Below are positions 35,717-44,279 of a stretch of 64,000 nt of DNA, piece by piece. This stretch comes from Comamonas piscis. Its GTDB lineage: Bacteria > Pseudomonadota > Gammaproteobacteria > Burkholderiales > Burkholderiaceae_C. Each line of letters starts with the position of its first letter. Positions within the stretch are counted from its first letter, which is position 1. Location of the stretch: NCBI RefSeq assembly GCF_014109725.1, contig NZ_CP058554.1, positions 372,001 through 436,000 of the forward strand. Direction: 5' to 3'. Position numbers and translations under genes: made by a program. The notes beneath the pieces were generated by a model that saw only the letters and a program-made list of their open reading frames with translations, had not been told where the DNA came from and did not search any database.

Positions 35717-35803
35717 GGTTCTGGGTCTGGCGTTGGGGGTGGCTGCGCTTAGAGCGCCTGCGCCACCCGCCGGTGTTGGGGAAAGCGTTGTTGGTCTGCG
35801 CGC

Positions 35804-36700
35804 TCAGCGGATCTTGGCGGTGGCCTGCATCGTCAGCCAGCCCTCGTGGTCATGCGCCCAGAGCTTGATGGTCTTGCCATCGTCCTGGGGCTGGCCCAGC
35901 ACGGTGAAGGGGTGCAGATCGAAGGTGGGGCGGATGGCCTTGAACGAGAAGTCGGTCAGCACCGCATCCGGCGCATTGCGGCGCAGCAGATCGACCAGCA
36001 AGGTCGCAATCAGCGGGCCATGCACGATCAGGCCAGGGTAGCCCTCTTCCTGCGTGACATAGCTGCGGTCGTAGTGGATGCGGTGGCCGTTGAAGGTGAG
36101 CGCCGAGTAGCGGAACAGCATCACCGGGTCGGCGTTGATCTCGCGCTTCCAGGCGGCCTGCGTCTCGGCAGCGGTGGGCTGGGGCACCGGGTCGCTGGGC
36201 TGGGCGGCGGCGCGGTAGACGATGTCATGCTCCTCGGTCAGCGCCAGGCCACGTGCATTGCGGTAGCTGTGCTGCACCAGCACAAACAGCAGCTCGCCCG
36301 AGCGGCCCACCTTGTGGTCCACCGAGGCAATGCGCGAGACGCGCTCAACGCACTCGCCAATGCGCAGCGGGTTGTCCGCCTGCCACTGCAGGCGGCCACC
36401 GGCCCACATGCGCCGGGGCAGCGGCACGGGCGGCAAAAAGCCGCCACGCGCCGGGTGGCCATCGGGCCCCAGCAGGCTTTGCCGCGCCATCGGCAGAAAG
36501 TTCATCCAGTGCCACAGCGGCGGCAGGCTGTCGCCGTCCTGGGCCGGGGCATCATCACGGTCCAGGGTGGCGGACAGGCCGGTCACCGCCGTGCGGGCCA
36601 CCAGGTCGTGCTGGGTCTCTGTCTTGTTGATCCAGCTTTGCAAATGGGCTACCTGCTCGGTGTTGAGCGAGGCGGCAGAAGGTTCAGGGGTTTGCGACAT
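35804..36700 (-). CDS. FAS1-like/MaoC hydratase (itaconyl-CoA or mesaconyl-C4-CoA hydratase type)
   Basis: A 298-residue double-hotdog hydratase. The N-terminal hotdog contains HWMNFLPMARQSLLGPDGHP, GGFLPPVPLPRRMWAGG and the linker DPVMLFRYSALTFNGHRIHYD. The C-terminal hotdog has the hydratase loop YPGLIVHGPLIATLL. This architecture, with FRYSALTFNGHRIHYD, is typical of mesaconyl-C4-CoA/itaconyl-CoA hydratases (RipB, Meh). It heads the minus-strand operon and is divergently transcribed from the SDR gene across a 212-bp control region. Confidence 0.85.
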   Translation of the reverse strand: MSQTPEPSAASLNTEQVAHLQSWINKTETQHDLVARTAVTGLSATLDRDDAPAQDGDSLPPLWHWMNFLPMARQSLLGPDGHPARGGFLPPVPLPRRMWAGGRLQWQADNPLRIGECVERVSRIASVDHKVGRSGELLFVLVQHSYRNARGLALTEEHDIVYRAAAQPSDPVPQPTAAETQAAWKREINADPVMLFRYSALTFNGHRIHYDRSYVTQEEGYPGLIVHGPLIATLLVDLLRRNAPDAVLTDFSFKAIRPTFDLHPFTVLGQPQDDGKTIKLWAHDHEGWLTMQATAKIR

Positions 36701-36813
36701 GGTGGCACTGTCGCAGGCTCGGCCCCCCAGCGCAATCGCAGAGATTGGAACCTCTCCTTTTACAGCGGTGAAGACAAAGGGTTAGCCCTGGTTTTTGAAC
36801 CTGCGGTTTCAGT

Positions 36814-36850
36814 TTGCCAAAGCCCTGCCTACGCATTTGCGAATTGGCAA
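36814..36850. promoter_or_regulatory. TTGCCAA/TTGGCAA inverted repeat in divergent promoter region
   Basis: The half-sites TTGCCAA (36814-36820) and TTGGCAA (36844-36850) are perfect inverted copies about 30 bp (roughly three helical turns) apart. They lie midway between the divergent CoA operons, 63 nt before the SDR start. A looping or tetrameric regulator could coordinate both operons from here. No regulator gene is adjacent. Confidence 0.45.
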
Positions 36851-36912
36851 TGCGCTTTATGGACGGCATGCTGGTGGCATTCATCTACACACAGCTCCAA
36901 GGAAAAGCAGAC

Positions 36913-37827
36913 ATGTCCACCATGCTCGAAGGCAAAGTCGTTATCGTCACCGGTTCTGGGGGCGGCATTGGCCGTGATATGGCGCTTGCCATGGCCCAAC
37001 AAGGCGCCAAGGTGGTGGTCAATGACATCGGCACGTCCACCACCGGCGAAGGCCACGACGACGGCCCCGCGCAAAAGGTCGTCAACGAGATCAAGGCCGC
37101 CGGCGGCGACGCGGTTGCCAATACCGACACCGTCTCGGACGCGAATGCCGCCGCCAAGATCGTGCAGTGCGCGCTCGACAGCTTTGGCAAGCTCGACGGC
37201 ATCGTCAACAACGCCGGCATTCTGCGTGACCGCTTCTTCCACAAGATGAGTGTGGACGAATGGGATGCCGTCATCAAGGTCCACCTCTACGGCAGCTTCT
37301 ATGTGGCCCGCGCTGCGGCCAACCACTTCAAGGAGCAGGAAAGCGGCGCCATGGTCCACATGACCAGCACCTCCGGCCTCATTGGCAACCTGGGCCAGGC
37401 CAACTACTCGGCTGCCAAGCTGGGCATCGTCGCGCTGTCCAAGAGCATTGCACTGGACATGGCCAAGTTCAATGTGCGCAGCAACTGCATCTCCCCGTTT
37501 GCCTGGAGCCGCATGATCGGCTCCATCCCCACCGACACGCCCGAGCAGCAGGCCCGTGTGGACAAGCTCAAGCAGATGACCCCCAACAAGATCGCGCCCC
37601 TGGCCGTCTACCTGCTCAGCGAGCAGGCCCAGGACGTGAATGCCCAGGTGTTTGCGGTGCGCAATAACGAGATCTTCCTGATGAGCCAACCGCGCCCGCT
37701 GCGCTCCGTACACCAGGGCGAAGGCTGGACGCCTGAGGACATCGCCTCGCATGCGATGCCGGCGCTGAAGTCCTCGTTTGTGCCGATGGAGCGCTCCGGA
37801 GAAGTGTTCAGCTGGGACCCTATCTAA
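36913..37827 (+). CDS. short-chain dehydrogenase, (R)-3-hydroxyacyl-CoA dehydrogenase type
   Basis: A 304-residue SDR. NAD-binding segment VIVTGSGGGIGRDMALAMA, NNAGIL (active-site Asn), serine in MTSTSGLIGN and YSAAK catalytic pair. The block LRDRFFHKMSVDEWDAVIKV is typical of the dehydrogenase part of peroxisomal-type multifunctional enzyme 2. Residues 230-304 carry the extended C-terminus of that subgroup. The start at 36913 follows AAGGAAAAG; a longer open frame upstream is not needed. It pairs with the MaoC hydratase gene next door, giving the two central beta-oxidation-like steps. Confidence 0.9.
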   Translation: MSTMLEGKVVIVTGSGGGIGRDMALAMAQQGAKVVVNDIGTSTTGEGHDDGPAQKVVNEIKAAGGDAVANTDTVSDANAAAKIVQCALDSFGKLDGIVNNAGILRDRFFHKMSVDEWDAVIKVHLYGSFYVARAAANHFKEQESGAMVHMTSTSGLIGNLGQANYSAAKLGIVALSKSIALDMAKFNVRSNCISPFAWSRMIGSIPTDTPEQQARVDKLKQMTPNKIAPLAVYLLSEQAQDVNAQVFAVRNNEIFLMSQPRPLRSVHQGEGWTPEDIASHAMPALKSSFVPMERSGEVFSWDPI

Positions 37828-37836
37828 GCCAAGGCC

Positions 37837-38730
37837 ATGACCATCAACTACCAGCAACTCAAGGCCCGGCCGTTTGCGCCGGTACACCAGGACTATTCGC
37901 AGCGCGACACCATGCTGTATGCGCTGAGCCTGGGCGTCGGCAATGACCCGCTCGATACCCGTAACCTGCCGCTGGTCTACGAGGGCATGGACCAAGCGCT
38001 GCAGGCACTGCCGACGATGAGTTCGGTGCTGGGCTATCCGGGCTTTTGGGCCAAGGAGGCGGACACCGGTATCGACTGGGTCAAGCTGGTGCATGGCGAG
38101 CAGCGCACCACCATCCACCAGCCGCTGCCGGTGGGGGCCAAGGTGGTGGGCAAGACAAAGGTCACCCGAGTGATCGACAAGGGCGCAGGCAAGGGCGCGA
38201 TTGTGGTGAGCGAGCGCAGCCTGGAAGGCGAAGATGGCACGCGCTATGCCACCTTGGAGCAGGTGACGTTCTGCCGGGGCGATGGCGGCTATAGCGAAGC
38301 ACTGGGCGGCCAGCCCAGCGATGCCTCGCTGCCGGCGCTGGCGCCCACGCCCGATACGGCACCGCGCTGGACCTACACCCACACCATCCGCCCCGAGGCC
38401 GCCCTGCTCTACCGCCTGATGGGCGACTACAACCCCCTGCATGCCGATCCAAAAGTGGCCCAGGCGGCAGGCTTTGACAAGCCCATCCTGCACGGCCTGG
38501 CCACCTACGGCATGGTCTGCCATGCGCTGGTGATGACGGCCTGCAACGGCGATGCCAGCCTGCTGCGCAGCATGCATGCGCGATTCTCGTCACCGGTGTT
38601 TCCGGGCGAGACCTTGCGCACCGAGGTCTGGCAAGAAGGCGATGCGCTGCAGTTCCGCGCGCTGGTGGTCGAGCGCGGCATTGTCGTGCTCAGCCATGGC
38701 AATGCCAGCCTGGCTGCCGCCCAGCCATGA
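37837..38730 (+). CDS. MaoC-like double-hotdog enoyl-CoA hydratase
   Basis: A 297-residue hydratase-2-type protein. The N-terminal domain has DTMLYALSLGVG and LPTMSSVLGYPGFW; the catalytic hotdog has YRLMGDYNPLHADPKVAQAAG followed by PILHGLATYGM, with the Asp/His pair of hydratase 2. Similar proteins are annotated trihydroxycoprostanoyl-type enoyl-CoA hydratases. It starts 9 nt after the SDR stop and its own stop overlaps the CoA-transferase start, so it is tightly coupled in the operon. Probably hydrates a 2-enoyl-CoA to the (R)-3-hydroxyacyl-CoA used by the SDR. Confidence 0.9.
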   Translation: MTINYQQLKARPFAPVHQDYSQRDTMLYALSLGVGNDPLDTRNLPLVYEGMDQALQALPTMSSVLGYPGFWAKEADTGIDWVKLVHGEQRTTIHQPLPVGAKVVGKTKVTRVIDKGAGKGAIVVSERSLEGEDGTRYATLEQVTFCRGDGGYSEALGGQPSDASLPALAPTPDTAPRWTYTHTIRPEAALLYRLMGDYNPLHADPKVAQAAGFDKPILHGLATYGMVCHALVMTACNGDASLLRSMHARFSSPVFPGETLRTEVWQEGDALQFRALVVERGIVVLSHGNASLAAAQP

Positions 38731-39995
38731 GCATGGGAGAAGGCCGGCAGATTGCGCTGGCGGATCTGGACCTGGCGCAGTTCATCCGCGCTGGCGACAG
38801 CATCGTCTGGGGCCAGTCGGCCGCCGAGCCGCTGTCGCTGATCCAGGCCTATGTGGCCCAGCGCCAGCGCTTTGCGCGCACCAGCGTCTTTCTGGGCATT
38901 GGTGGCGCCAACAGCTTGCAGCCCGCGCATGCCGATGCCATCGATATGCGCGGCTATGCCGCCGGTGGCTCGCACCGCGCGCTCGGCATGGCCGGTGTGC
39001 TCGACCCGATTCCTTGCCACTATTCGCAGATTCCGCAGCTGATCGCCAGCCGCCGCATCCCCATCGATGTGGTGTTCGTCCAGGTCTCACCGCCCAATGC
39101 CGATGGCGACTGCAGCCTGGGCCTGGCGCATGACTACCTGGTCACTGCCATGCGCCATGCGCGCTGCGTGATCGCCGAGGTCAACGCCGATGTGCCCTGG
39201 GTGGCGGGCGCCAGCCTGCGCCTGGCCGATGTCGATGCCTGGGTGCAGAGCGACCAGGCCGTGGTCGATGTGCCCGCCGGCAAAATTGGACCCGCTGAAG
39301 AAGCGATTGCGCAGCTGATCGCCAGCCGCGTGGAAGACGGCGCCACCTTGCAGCTGGGCATTGGCAACCTGCCCGATGCCGTTTTGCAGGCACTGCAAGG
39401 CCACCGCGATCTGGGCCTACACAGCGGCACCCTGGGCGACCGCGTGGCTGACCTGGTCGATGCCGGTGTCATCACCAACGCGCGCAAAGGCATTGACGTG
39501 GGCGTGAGCGTGACCGGCCTGCTGATGGGCAGTGCCCGCACCCGGCGCTGGGCGCACAACAACGGTGCGCTGCGCATTGCCGGTACTGACTACACGCACA
39601 ACGCCCGGGTGCTGGGCCAGACCCAGAAGCTCACCGCCATCAACTCGGCGATCGAGGTCGATCTGACCGGCCAGATCAATGCCGAGGTGGTGGCAGGCCA
39701 GTACCTGGGTGCGGTGGGTGGCGCAATGGACTTTTTGCGCGCCGCTGCCGCCTGCGATGGGGGCTTGCCGATGGTGGCGCTGCCCTCCACCGCACGCGGC
39801 CAATCACGCATCGTCGCGCAGCTGTCCGGCCCGGTCTCTACGCCGCGTGCCGATGCCGGCCTGATCGTCACCGAACACGGCATTGCCGATTTGCGCGGGC
39901 TGAGCCTGGCGCAGCGCCTGCGCGCGATGCTGGCCATCGCCGCGCCTGAACACCGAGACCTGCTGGCGGCCCAAGCGCGCCAGCAGCTGAATTGA
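38727..39995 (+). CDS. acetyl-CoA hydrolase/transferase family (class I CoA-transferase)
   Basis: A 422-residue CoA-transferase related to 4-hydroxybutyrate and butyryl CoA-transferases. GIGGANSLQPAHAD and VQVSPPNADGDCSLG belong to the N-terminal domain, ATLQLGIGNLPDAVLQAL to the CoA-binding C-terminal domain. The probable catalytic glutamate is in NSAIEVDLTGQIN. The ATG at 38727 overlaps the MaoC stop (ATGA). It likely exchanges CoA between acetyl-CoA or another acyl-CoA and the operon's acid, a second activation route beside the downstream ligase. Confidence 0.88.
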   Translation: MSMGEGRQIALADLDLAQFIRAGDSIVWGQSAAEPLSLIQAYVAQRQRFARTSVFLGIGGANSLQPAHADAIDMRGYAAGGSHRALGMAGVLDPIPCHYSQIPQLIASRRIPIDVVFVQVSPPNADGDCSLGLAHDYLVTAMRHARCVIAEVNADVPWVAGASLRLADVDAWVQSDQAVVDVPAGKIGPAEEAIAQLIASRVEDGATLQLGIGNLPDAVLQALQGHRDLGLHSGTLGDRVADLVDAGVITNARKGIDVGVSVTGLLMGSARTRRWAHNNGALRIAGTDYTHNARVLGQTQKLTAINSAIEVDLTGQINAEVVAGQYLGAVGGAMDFLRAAAACDGGLPMVALPSTARGQSRIVAQLSGPVSTPRADAGLIVTEHGIADLRGLSLAQRLRAMLAIAAPEHRDLLAAQARQQLN

Positions 39996-40019
39996 TTCGA
40001 TTTTTCTGGAGAGAGAACC

Positions 40020-41216
40020 ATGCGTAAAGCCGCCATCGTCACCCCTTTGCGAACCCCGGTGGGCACCTACGGGGGTAGCCTGCGCCCCGTCTCGGTCGAG
40101 GACCTGGCAGCGACCACCGTGCGTGCCGTGGTCGAGCGCAGTGGCATCGACCCCAGCCGCATCGACGATGTGGTGTTTGCCCAGTCTTACGCTAGCAGCG
40201 AGACGCCTTGCGTGGGCCGCTGGGCCGCGCTGCAGGCGGGCTTGCCGGTGGAGGTGCCTGGCATGCAGCTGGACCGCCGCTGCGGTGGCGGCCTGCAAGC
40301 CGTGGTCACCGCCTGCATGATGGTGCAAAGCGGCGCCGCCGATGTGGTGATCGCCGGCGGGGTGGAGAGCATGAGCAATATCGAGTACTACACCACCGAT
40401 ATGCGCTGGGGCAAGCGCGCTGGCAGCGTCACCATGTACGACCGCCTGGACCGGGGCCGCGAGCGCTCGCAACCGGTGGAGCGCTTTGGTGCCATCTCCG
40501 GCATGATCGAGACCGCCGAGAACCTGGCGCGCGACTACGGCATCAGCCGCGAAGAGGCCGATGCCTTTGCGCTGCGCAGCCACCAGCGCGCGGCCGCCGC
40601 CTGGCAGGCAGGCCGCTTTGATGCCGAGGTAGTGCCCGTCAGCGTGCCCCAACGCAAGGGTGAGCCCACGCTGTTCAGCCGCGACGAAGGCTTCCGCGCC
40701 GATGCCACGATGGACTCACTGGGCAAGCTGCGTGCGCTGATGAAGGGCGGCACCGTCAGCGCCGGCAATGCCAGCCAGCAAAACGATGCCTCGGCCGCCT
40801 GCCTGATCGTCGCCGAAGACAAGCTCCAGGAGCTGGGCCTGACGCCGATGGCCAGCCTGGTGGGCTGGGCCGCTGCCGGCTGCGAGCCCTCGCGCATGGG
40901 CATTGGCCCGGTGCCTGCCGTCAAAAAGCTGCTGGGCAGGTTGGGCCTGACGATGCAGGACATGGACCTGGTCGAGATCAACGAGGCCTTTGCCTGCCAG
41001 GTGCTTGCTGTGCTGCAGGGCCTGGAGTGGAACGATGCCGAGCGCCTGAATGTGAACGGCTCGGGCATCTCGCTGGGCCACCCGATTGGCGCCACCGGCG
41101 TGCGCATCTTGGCCACCTTGCTGCATGAGCTGGAGCGCCGCAAAGGCCGCTATGGCCTGGAGACCATGTGCATCGGCGGCGGCCAGGGCATTGCCGCCGT
41201 GTTTGAGCGCTACTGA
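40020..41216 (+). CDS. acetyl-CoA C-acyltransferase (thiolase)
   Basis: A 398-residue degradative or biosynthetic thiolase. The nucleophilic cysteine is C88 in LDRRCGGGLQA, His in GHPIGATG (about residue 353) and the second cysteine in CIGGGQG (about residue 383). All three catalytic positions are intact. The start follows GGAGAGAG. It cleaves a 3-oxoacyl-CoA to acetyl-CoA and a shortened acyl-CoA, which completes the beta-oxidation-like sequence with the upstream MaoC and SDR enzymes. Confidence 0.93.
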   Translation: MRKAAIVTPLRTPVGTYGGSLRPVSVEDLAATTVRAVVERSGIDPSRIDDVVFAQSYASSETPCVGRWAALQAGLPVEVPGMQLDRRCGGGLQAVVTACMMVQSGAADVVIAGGVESMSNIEYYTTDMRWGKRAGSVTMYDRLDRGRERSQPVERFGAISGMIETAENLARDYGISREEADAFALRSHQRAAAAWQAGRFDAEVVPVSVPQRKGEPTLFSRDEGFRADATMDSLGKLRALMKGGTVSAGNASQQNDASAACLIVAEDKLQELGLTPMASLVGWAAAGCEPSRMGIGPVPAVKKLLGRLGLTMQDMDLVEINEAFACQVLAVLQGLEWNDAERLNVNGSGISLGHPIGATGVRILATLLHELERRKGRYGLETMCIGGGQGIAAVFERY

Positions 41217-41261
41217 CCGGCCGCCCTCCCCCACCATTTACAAAAAACCAGGAGACAAGAC

Positions 41262-42251
41262 ATGACCCTCATCCACCGCCGCAACCTGCTGGCCGCCACG
41301 GCCGCCGCCGCCCTCAGCCTGTGTACCCTTGCCCAAGCCCAAGGGGGCCTGGGATCGGGCGCACCGGTGCGCCTTATCGTCGGCTACTCGGCCGGGGGCC
41401 CCGTGGACCAGGGCGCACGCCTGCTGTCCATCGCGCTGTCCAAGGAGCTGGGCACCACCGTCATGGTCGACAACAAGACGGGCGCCAACGCCACCCTGGC
41501 GGGCAACGAAACCTCACGCGCCAACCCCGATGGCCTGACCCTGTGGTTTGCCGCCAGCCCCACCATCACCATCAGCCCCAATGTGATGCGCAAGATGCAG
41601 TTCGACCCGGTCAAGGACCTGACCCCGATCGCGCCGGTGCTGAGCTATTACAACGTGCTGGTGGCCAACAACAACGAGCCCTTCAAGACCACGCAGGCGC
41701 TGGTGGACTATGCCAAGGCCAACCCCGGCAAGCTCAGCTATGCCTCGGCCGGCGTGGGCGGCTCCAACCACCTGGGTACCCTGCTGTTTGCCAAGCGCAG
41801 CGGCATTGAGCTGAACCATGTGCCCTACCGAGGCAATGCGCCAGCGATGACCGATGTGATGGGCGGCCAGATCAACATGATGATGGACATCATCAGCACG
41901 GCCGGCACCTACATCCACAGCAAGAAGGTGACCCCGATTGCCGTGACCTCGCCCCAGCGCAACCCGGCGCTGCCCGATGTGCCGACCTTTGCCGAAAGCG
42001 GCATCGAAGGCCTCAAGGGCTTTGATGTCGGCGGCTGGTATGCCGTTTACGGCCCCAAGGGCATGTCACCCGAGCTGCAGATGCGGCTGAACAAGGCCAT
42101 CAACGCCGCGCTGGCCCAGCCCGAGCTGAAGGCCAAGTACAAGGAGCTGGGCTACGACGAATGGATCGGCTCCCCCCAGACCCTCGTCGAGCGCGCTGCC
42201 AAGGAACGCCAGATGTGGTCGACCGTGACCCAGGGCATTGTGGTGGACTGA
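41262..42251 (+). CDS. Bug-family solute-binding protein
   Basis: A 329-residue periplasmic receptor with signal peptide MTLIHRRNLLAATAAAAL..., cleaved near AQAQG. Bug motifs: APVRLIVGYSAGGPVD, SRANPDGLTLWFA, YASAGVGGSNHLGT and LPDVPTFAESGIEG. GGAGACAAG precedes the ATG exactly as for the receptor at 27812. It lies between the thiolase and ligase genes of the plus-strand operon and likely binds the acid the operon degrades. Confidence 0.93.
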   Translation: MTLIHRRNLLAATAAAALSLCTLAQAQGGLGSGAPVRLIVGYSAGGPVDQGARLLSIALSKELGTTVMVDNKTGANATLAGNETSRANPDGLTLWFAASPTITISPNVMRKMQFDPVKDLTPIAPVLSYYNVLVANNNEPFKTTQALVDYAKANPGKLSYASAGVGGSNHLGTLLFAKRSGIELNHVPYRGNAPAMTDVMGGQINMMMDIISTAGTYIHSKKVTPIAVTSPQRNPALPDVPTFAESGIEGLKGFDVGGWYAVYGPKGMSPELQMRLNKAINAALAQPELKAKYKELGYDEWIGSPQTLVERAAKERQMWSTVTQGIVVD

Positions 42252-42261
42252 TAGGACCAAT

Positions 42262-43779
42262 ATGGAATTTCGCATTCACCAGTTTCTGGACCGCTGGCTG
42301 CAAGAGGCCCCCGACCGGCCCTTTATCTACCTGCCCGATCGCACCCTGAGCTATGCCGACCTGGGCCGCCTGGTTGATGCGCTGGAGGCGGAGCTGCGCG
42401 CGCTGCAGGTGCGCAGCGGCGACCGCGTGCTGGTGGTCGCCGAGAACTGCCCCGAGCATGCTGCCCTGCTGCTGGCCTGCAGCCGCGTGGGCGCCTGGGC
42501 CTGCGGCGTCAATGCCCGCATGGCACCGGGCGAGGTGCGCGGCTTTGCCGACAAGGCCGATGCGCGGGTGGTCTATTTCACCGACCGCGTCTCCAAGGCC
42601 GCCGCCGCCCACGCCGAGCGCTATGGCGTCAGCCCCTCCTGCGTGCCGGGCCTGGCCCACACCGCAGTGCGCAGCGATGCGCGGGCCGAGCCTGAGCCGG
42701 ACGGCAATCCGGTGGCCGCCATCATCTTCACTTCCGGCACCACCGGCACCCCCAAGGGTGTGCTGATGAGCCAGCGCGGTGTGGCGCACTTTGCCCGCGT
42801 CTCGGCCCAGTCACGCCGGCTGGGGCCAAATGACAAGGTCTATGCCTTTGTGCCGATGACCCATATCTTTGGCCTGGGCACCGTGCTGCTGGCCTCGCTG
42901 TCGGCCGGGGCGGCGCTGGAGATGCGCAGCCAGTTTGAACCCGCCGATCTGCTGGATGCGCTGGCCCACCATGGCATCACCCAGCTGCAAGGCCCGCCCA
43001 CCCTGTTTGCGCGCCTGCTGCAGCACTGCGAGCAGCATGGCATCAGTCAGCCGGCGGCACCGCATCTGCGCTACCTCTACACGGGCGCCGGCCCCCTCGA
43101 TCTGGCGCTGAAAACCAAGGTTGAGGCGCTGTTTGGCCAGACCCTGCACCACGGCTATGCCATGAGCGAATACGCCGGCTCGCTGCACCTGACCCGCATC
43201 AACGAAGCCCGCAGCGACACCAGCGCTGGCTACTGCATCGATGGCGCGGAATTGCAGATCGTCGATCCGCACAGCGGCCGTCCGCTGCCGACCGGCGAGC
43301 GGGGCGAGATCTGGGTGCGTGGCACGGGTCTGATGCCCGGCTACTTCCGTGACCCCGAAGCCACGGCCGCCGCCTTGCGCGAAGGCGGCTGGTATGCCAC
43401 TGGCGACCTGGGCGAGCTGCATGCCGATGGTGCGCTGTTTGTCGTGGGCCGCCTCAAGGAGATGATCATCCGCTCGGGCTTCAACGTCTACCCCAGCGAG
43501 GTCGAACATGCGCTGGGCAGCTTTCCCGGCATCCAGCGCGCCGCCGTCGTGGGCCAGAAGGAGGCCGATGGCAACGAGGCCGTGATCGCCTTTGTGGTGC
43601 AGGATGCCCGCCATCCACCGGACCTGGATGCCCTGCAAGCGCACTTGCGCGAACACCTGGCGCCCTACAAGCGACCGGCACGCATCATCGCCATCGATGA
43701 ACTGCCGGTGAACGCCAATGGCAAGGTGATGAAGCGCGAGCTGCAAGCCCGGCTGGAGGCGGAGCAGGCTCAGGCCTGA
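42262..43779 (+). CDS. acyl-CoA ligase (AMP-forming)
   Basis: A 505-residue class I adenylate-forming ligase. Motifs: IIFTSGTTGTPKGVLMS (about 155-171), YAMSEYAG (about 300), YATGDLGELHADGALFVVGR (about 378) with KEMIIRSGFNVYPSE, and NGKVMKREL with the C-terminal catalytic lysine (about 487). The start at 42262 gives MEFRIHQFLDRW, typical of the family, 10 nt after the Bug stop. Its last 10 bp overlap the 3' end of the convergent RraA-like gene. It ends the plus-strand CoA operon. Confidence 0.9.
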   Translation: MEFRIHQFLDRWLQEAPDRPFIYLPDRTLSYADLGRLVDALEAELRALQVRSGDRVLVVAENCPEHAALLLACSRVGAWACGVNARMAPGEVRGFADKADARVVYFTDRVSKAAAAHAERYGVSPSCVPGLAHTAVRSDARAEPEPDGNPVAAIIFTSGTTGTPKGVLMSQRGVAHFARVSAQSRRLGPNDKVYAFVPMTHIFGLGTVLLASLSAGAALEMRSQFEPADLLDALAHHGITQLQGPPTLFARLLQHCEQHGISQPAAPHLRYLYTGAGPLDLALKTKVEALFGQTLHHGYAMSEYAGSLHLTRINEARSDTSAGYCIDGAELQIVDPHSGRPLPTGERGEIWVRGTGLMPGYFRDPEATAAALREGGWYATGDLGELHADGALFVVGRLKEMIIRSGFNVYPSEVEHALGSFPGIQRAAVVGQKEADGNEAVIAFVVQDARHPPDLDALQAHLREHLAPYKRPARIIAIDELPVNANGKVMKRELQARLEAEQAQA

Positions 43780-44279
43780 TTGGCCACCACCACGCCGTCG
43801 GGGTCCATCACCAGGTAGTCCCCCGGCTGCAGACTGGCACCACCCAGCTGCAGCGCCATGCCCAGCGCCCCGCCGCCGTTGCCGGTTCCCCGCAGCGGCG
43901 TGCGGCCCAGCGCAAACACCGCCAGGTCCATGCCGGCCAACACATCCGTATCGCGCACCGCGCCATAGACCAGCAGGCCCGCCCAGCCGTTGTCCAGCGC
44001 GATGCGCGCCATGCGGTCGCCCAGCACGGCAACCCGCAGCGATGCCCCGGCATCAACCACCAGCAAGCGCCCGCCACCGGCGGTTTCCAAGGTCTGGCGG
44101 AGCAGGCCGGCATCCTCGTGGCAGCGCAAGGTCTGGATACGGCCGCTGGCCGATGCGCGCCCGCCATAGGATTGCCAGGCCGCCTCGCAGAGCTGGGCGG
44201 CGCTGCCCAGCTGGTCGCAGAGGTCAGCGCTTCGGTTGGGCAGCGATGGTGGCGCAGCGGTTGCTTGGGCCATCGCCAT
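43770..44279 (-). CDS. RraA-like aldolase / decarboxylase
   Basis: A 169-residue RraA-fold protein. Segments such as SADLCDQLGSAAQLC, GGGRLLVVDAGASLRVAVLGD, GWAGLLVYGAVRDTD and LQPGDYLVMDPDGVVV are family-defining. Members either cleave 4-hydroxy-4-methyl-2-oxoglutarate or inhibit RNase E. The operon context with an aconitase-type hydratase and a Bug receptor favours the metabolic aldolase role, which is inference. Its ATG overlaps the stop of the upstream Bug gene (TGATG). It converges with and overlaps the ligase gene by 10 nt. Confidence 0.82.
   Translation of the reverse strand: MAMAQATAAPPSLPNRSADLCDQLGSAAQLCEAAWQSYGGRASASGRIQTLRCHEDAGLLRQTLETAGGGRLLVVDAGASLRVAVLGDRMARIALDNGWAGLLVYGAVRDTDVLAGMDLAVFALGRTPLRGTGNGGGALGMALQLGGASLQPGDYLVMDPDGVVVANQA

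Noticed and set aside
36841..36912. longer N-terminus for the SDR gene
   Set aside because: The open frame continues upstream, but ribosome-site placement and family alignment support the ATG at 36913, and the extension would cover the operator-like repeat.
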